Notes under the pieces: generated by a model | Databases searched by the model: none | What the model was told of the DNA's origin: nothing | Seen by the model: the letters and a program-made list of their open reading frames with translations, nothing else | Origin: Candidatus Krumholzibacteriia bacterium | Lineage (GTDB): Bacteria; Krumholzibacteriota; Krumholzibacteriia; LZORAL124-64-63 | Reading direction: 5' to 3' | NCBI GenBank assembly: GCA_016744275.1 | Contig: JADGEP010000064.1 | Location: forward strand, 1 to 8,942 | DNA length: 8,942 bases | Program-made: the position numbers and the translations under genes | In this document: positions 6,423 through 8,942 of the stretch, in pieces | Layout of the letters: each line of letters starts with the position of its first letter | How positions within the stretch are numbered: the first letter of the stretch is position 1

Positions 6423-7529
6423 ATGAAACGCTCGCCCAACAAGTACTCCCGCCACCGGTTGGATCCGGCCCGCACCACGGGCCTGATCCTCTGTGGCATG
6501 GGTGGACCTGATGGCCCCGAGGCTGTGGAGCCGTTTCTATGCAACCTGTTTGCCGACCCGGAGATTTTCCCCCTGCCGCGCCTGATCGCGGGCTTTGTGG
6601 GGCGCCGGATCGCCAAAAAGCGCGCGCCCAACGTGCGCGCCAACTATGCGGCCATCAGCAAGGATTCGGTCACTCCTCAATTGGAAATCACCCGACGCCA
6701 GGCCAAGGTTCTGGCCGAGTCGTTGTCAACGGCAGGGCGCCCCACTCTGCCGGCCATCGGCATGCGCTATTGGCACCCGTTTCCCGACCAAACGGCAACC
6801 GAATTGGTGGCCGCCGGCGCCGAACAATTTCTCGTTGTGCCCACTTACCCCCAGTTCAGCTGGGCCACCAACGGCAGCACGCTGGACTTTGTTCTCGAAG
6901 GTTTGCAACGAATAGCCCCCGAGGCTGAAGTGCATGTGATGCCGGACTGGCACCTGCTGCCCGGCTATATCGAGACGCTGGCCCGACCGGTGATTCGCAA
7001 CCTGAGCGACTGGGCTCGTGATGAGAAAAATCCGGGGCAAACAGGGCTGCTATATGTGGCCCACTCCATGCCCGAAAAATTCATCAAGAAGGGCGATCCA
7101 TATCTGGATCGCACCCTCGAGACGCTCGCGGCGGTGCACGAATTCGTGACCAAGGCGATGCGCGAGGCCGGCCACGGTGCCTGGCTGGACGCGTTGATGG
7201 TCGGCGGCAATGAGCCCAAGTTGACTTTCCAGAGCAAAGTTGGACCCATCAAATGGCTGGGCCCCGAGATCGCCGAAGAGACGCCTCGCCTGGCGGCTGA
7301 AGGCTTGCGCTCGGTTTTTGTGCAACCGATCAGCTTCACCTGCGAGCACATCGAAACGATGCTCGAATTGGGCATCGAGTTGAAAGAGATCGCCGACAAG
7401 GCGGGCATTGAAGATTTCAAACGGGGCCCGGCCCTGAATATGAATCGCATCTGGCTGGACAGCCTCGCTGACCTGCTGCAAGAGCAAGCCTACACCCCGG
7501 AGGTCGGACGCTTTGTCGCCGATGCCTGA
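6423..7529 (+). CDS. hemH: Ferrochelatase
   Basis: Inserts ferrous iron into the porphyrin; with HemN and a protoporphyrinogen oxidase beside it, the substrate is most likely protoporphyrin IX. The 368-residue protein shows the family order: GLILCGMGGPDGPEAVEPFL (20-39), NLFADPEI (41-48), MRYWHPF (114-120), PTYPQFSWATNGST (140-153), the AHSMPEKFIKKGDPY region (213-227) with the metal-site His214, FQSKVGPIKWLGP (269-281), and ISFTCEHIETMLELGIE (303-319) with the proton-accepting Glu308. Two differences from consensus stand out: the usual GGGSP motif near residues 80-85 reads SKDSVTP, and the active-site HGLP reads HSMP. The catalytic His and Glu are kept, so I expect activity. No C-terminal iron-sulfur cysteines or transmembrane tail are seen. 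The last 8 bases overlap the next gene. The start is set by the AGGA at 6412-6415. Confidence 0.95.
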   Translation: MKRSPNKYSRHRLDPARTTGLILCGMGGPDGPEAVEPFLCNLFADPEIFPLPRLIAGFVGRRIAKKRAPNVRANYAAISKDSVTPQLEITRRQAKVLAESLSTAGRPTLPAIGMRYWHPFPDQTATELVAAGAEQFLVVPTYPQFSWATNGSTLDFVLEGLQRIAPEAEVHVMPDWHLLPGYIETLARPVIRNLSDWARDEKNPGQTGLLYVAHSMPEKFIKKGDPYLDRTLETLAAVHEFVTKAMREAGHGAWLDALMVGGNEPKLTFQSKVGPIKWLGPEIAEETPRLAAEGLRSVFVQPISFTCEHIETMLELGIELKEIADKAGIEDFKRGPALNMNRIWLDSLADLLQEQAYTPEVGRFVADA

Positions 7530-8942
7530 ACAAAAACATGTCGCCGTTGTGGGTGGAGGCGTGGCTGGCCTGGCCACTGCCGTCAACCTGCGCGATCAGG
7601 CCAAAAGCCGGGGCGTGGACTTGCAGGTGACGGTCTTCGACAAAGGCCAGGACGCGGGCGGCAATCTGCAAACCCTGCGCCAAGAGGGTTGGCAACTCGA
7701 GTGGGGCCCCAATGGTTTCCTCGACAATGAACCGGCGACCTTGCGCATGGTGGAACGGCTGGGACTGACCGAAGCATTGCTGCCCAGCAGCGACGCCACT
7801 CGCCGCCGGTTTTTGCTGGTCGACGGGCGGGTGCAGGAAATTCCGACATCGCCCAAGGCATTTTTGACGTCCAAGATGATGTCCTTCAAGGGCAAGATGC
7901 GGATGGCCGGCGAACTGTTGACGCCGCCGCGCAAAGACCTTGGCCGTGCGGCCGAAGATGTCTCCACGGACGAAACGATTGCTGATTTCGGACGCCGCCG
8001 GTTGGGCAACGAGTTTACGCAAATCATGCTCGACCCCATGGTCAAAGGCATTTTTGGTGGCGACGCCGAGCGCCTGAGCCTGGCGGCGGCCTTCCCGCGC
8101 ATGGTCGAGTTGGAAAAGGACCACGGCGGCCTGTTCAAAGCCATGATCAAGCTGGCCCGCGAACGCAAAAAGAAGAAGAAGGGCATGACCGATGCCGGAC
8201 CCAGTGGAACATTGCATTCGTTCCAGGGCGGCATGGGACAATTGATCGGTTCGCTGGTCAAAACCCTGACCGACGATGATCAGGCGACGCTCATCACCGC
8301 GGCCGACGTCGAAGCCATCAACTGCCACGACGATTCGTGGCACGTGAGCGCATCGGGTAGAGACTACGGCCCCTTTGACGCGGTTGTTGAGGCGGCACCG
8401 GCCCATGCGGCGGCGGGCCACCTGGCAGGATTAGACCAGCGCCTGGGTGACCTTCTGGGCGAGATTCCCTTTGCCCCCATGGCTGTCATCGCCCTGGGCT
8501 TTCGGCGCGAAGCGGTGGGCCACGACCTCGATGGGTTTGGCATGTTGGTGCCCACCCAGGAACGGCGCGAACTGTTGGGCGCCCTGTGGACCAGCAGCAT
8601 TTTCCCCGGACGTGCCCCCGAAGGCCACGTGCTGCTGCGTTGTATGGCCGGTGGCGCGAGCAACCCCGAGTTGATGAAGTTGGACGACGAGGCGATGACC
8701 AACTTGATCCTCAGCGAGTTGCGTTCACTTTTGCAGTTGAAAGGCGCGCCGGCGATGGTCAAGATCATCCGGCATGAGCGCGCCATTGCCCAATACACGC
8801 CGGGGCACCTGGCGCGACTGAAGCAATTGGAAGAGATTTGCAGCGATCACGCCGGCCTGTACCTGACCGGCAGTTCCTATCGTGGCGTCGCGGTGAACTA
8901 TTGCCTCAAAGAGGCTGAACTTGCGGCCACCAACGTGCTCGA
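7522..8942 (+). CDS. hemY: Protoporphyrinogen oxidase, HemY (FAD) type, 3' end cut by window edge
   Basis: Oxidises protoporphyrinogen IX by six electrons to protoporphyrin IX; this FAD family is often also named hemG in genome annotation. The frame is open for 473 codons to the edge with no stop, so only the last few residues are missing (family about 450-490). The N-terminal dinucleotide-binding fold is clear: HVAVVGGGVAGLATA (6-20), then an acidic VTVFDKG strand end (36-42) and GGNLQT (46-51). LEWGPNGFL (59-67), DPMVKGIFGGDAERLS (171-186), HSFQGGMGQLIGSL (232-245), ALWTSSIFPGRAPEGHVLL (354-372), AIAQYTPGH (421-429) and the FAD-binding end LYLTGSSYRGVAVNYC (446-461) are typical of this family. 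A run of five lysines (216-220) sits in the loop before the HSFQGGM motif. No transmembrane segment is obvious; relatives are usually soluble or peripheral. The ATG lies within the hemH 3' end, and the nearest GGAGG (7499-7503) is too far, so translation probably depends on ribosomes finishing hemH. Confidence 0.93.
   Translation, partial: MPEQKHVAVVGGGVAGLATAVNLRDQAKSRGVDLQVTVFDKGQDAGGNLQTLRQEGWQLEWGPNGFLDNEPATLRMVERLGLTEALLPSSDATRRRFLLVDGRVQEIPTSPKAFLTSKMMSFKGKMRMAGELLTPPRKDLGRAAEDVSTDETIADFGRRRLGNEFTQIMLDPMVKGIFGGDAERLSLAAAFPRMVELEKDHGGLFKAMIKLARERKKKKKGMTDAGPSGTLHSFQGGMGQLIGSLVKTLTDDDQATLITAADVEAINCHDDSWHVSASGRDYGPFDAVVEAAPAHAAAGHLAGLDQRLGDLLGEIPFAPMAVIALGFRREAVGHDLDGFGMLVPTQERRELLGALWTSSIFPGRAPEGHVLLRCMAGGASNPELMKLDDEAMTNLILSELRSLLQLKGAPAMVKIIRHERAIAQYTPGHLARLKQLEEICSDHAGLYLTGSSYRGVAVNYCLKEAELAATNVL

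Larger units (their letters stand above)
38..8942 (+). other. Heme biosynthesis operon hemC-D-B-L-E-N-H-Y
   Basis: Eight genes on one strand have junctions of +7, -4, +2, +5, +21, +12 and -8 bases. None leaves room for an internal promoter, and none shows a stem followed by a T-run, so one polycistronic mRNA is the simplest reading. The set covers glutamate-1-semialdehyde to heme, lacking only hemA. The operon promoter must lie left of the window and its end right of it. Operon status is inferred from spacing, strand and shared pathway, not shown directly. Confidence 0.85.

Noticed and set aside
5040..6455. 471-codon antisense open frame opposite hemN
   Set aside because: Its length arises from the codon bias of hemN, whose + strand has every expected radical SAM motif. 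The antisense translation is an Ala/His/Gln/Val-rich sequence without domains.
7522..8942. Carotenoid desaturase or another amine-oxidase-like FAD protein
   Set aside because: The DPMVKGIFGGDAERLS, ALWTSSIFPGRAP and SSYRGVAV motifs and the neighbouring hemH and hemN fit protoporphyrinogen oxidase.

Overview
This window is one continuous block of tetrapyrrole (heme) biosynthesis genes. All genes lie on the + strand and are packed end to end: hemC (38-973), hemD (981-1718), hemB (1715-2692), hemL (2695-3972), hemE (3978-5012), hemN (5034-6410), hemH (6423-7529) and a HemY-type protoporphyrinogen oxidase (7522 to the window end, cut off by the edge just before its stop). No gap between genes exceeds 21 bases. 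Two junctions overlap (hemD/hemB by 4 bases, hemH/hemY by 8). I see no internal terminator, promoter-sized gap, RNA gene, mobile element or CRISPR array. The layout is that of a single translationally coupled operon.

Together the genes cover every step from glutamate-1-semialdehyde to protoheme: HemL makes 5-aminolevulinate, HemB porphobilinogen, HemC hydroxymethylbilane, HemD uroporphyrinogen III, HemE coproporphyrinogen III, HemN protoporphyrinogen IX, HemY protoporphyrin IX, and HemH inserts iron. Only hemA (glutamyl-tRNA reductase), the other half of the C5 route, is missing. The left edge cuts in immediately before hemC, so hemA may lie just upstream. HemN together with a protoporphyrinogen oxidase and ferrochelatase points to the classical protoporphyrin-dependent route rather than the coproporphyrin (HemQ) route. 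The order looks like two blocks joined: C-D-B-L (as in the Bacillus hemAXCDBL cluster) and E-N-H-Y.

The organism is a bacterium with a fairly GC-rich genome, strong third-position G/C preference and AGGAGG-type ribosome binding sites. It uses the C5 pathway, a HemB with the zinc-type cysteine triad, and oxygen-independent HemN. Many residues differ from the textbook consensus, most clearly in HemC and HemH, which suggests a lineage far from the model organisms. I cannot name the phylum from the sequence alone.

The least ordinary part is the left end. The first ~130 bases are A/T-richer and use different codons from the rest, and the HemC they encode lacks the usual N-terminal GTRGSxLALxQ signature, although the rest of the enzyme, including its cofactor cysteine, is intact. 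Otherwise the window is a well-formed, apparently functional heme operon. I do not see evidence for an undescribed type of system in it.
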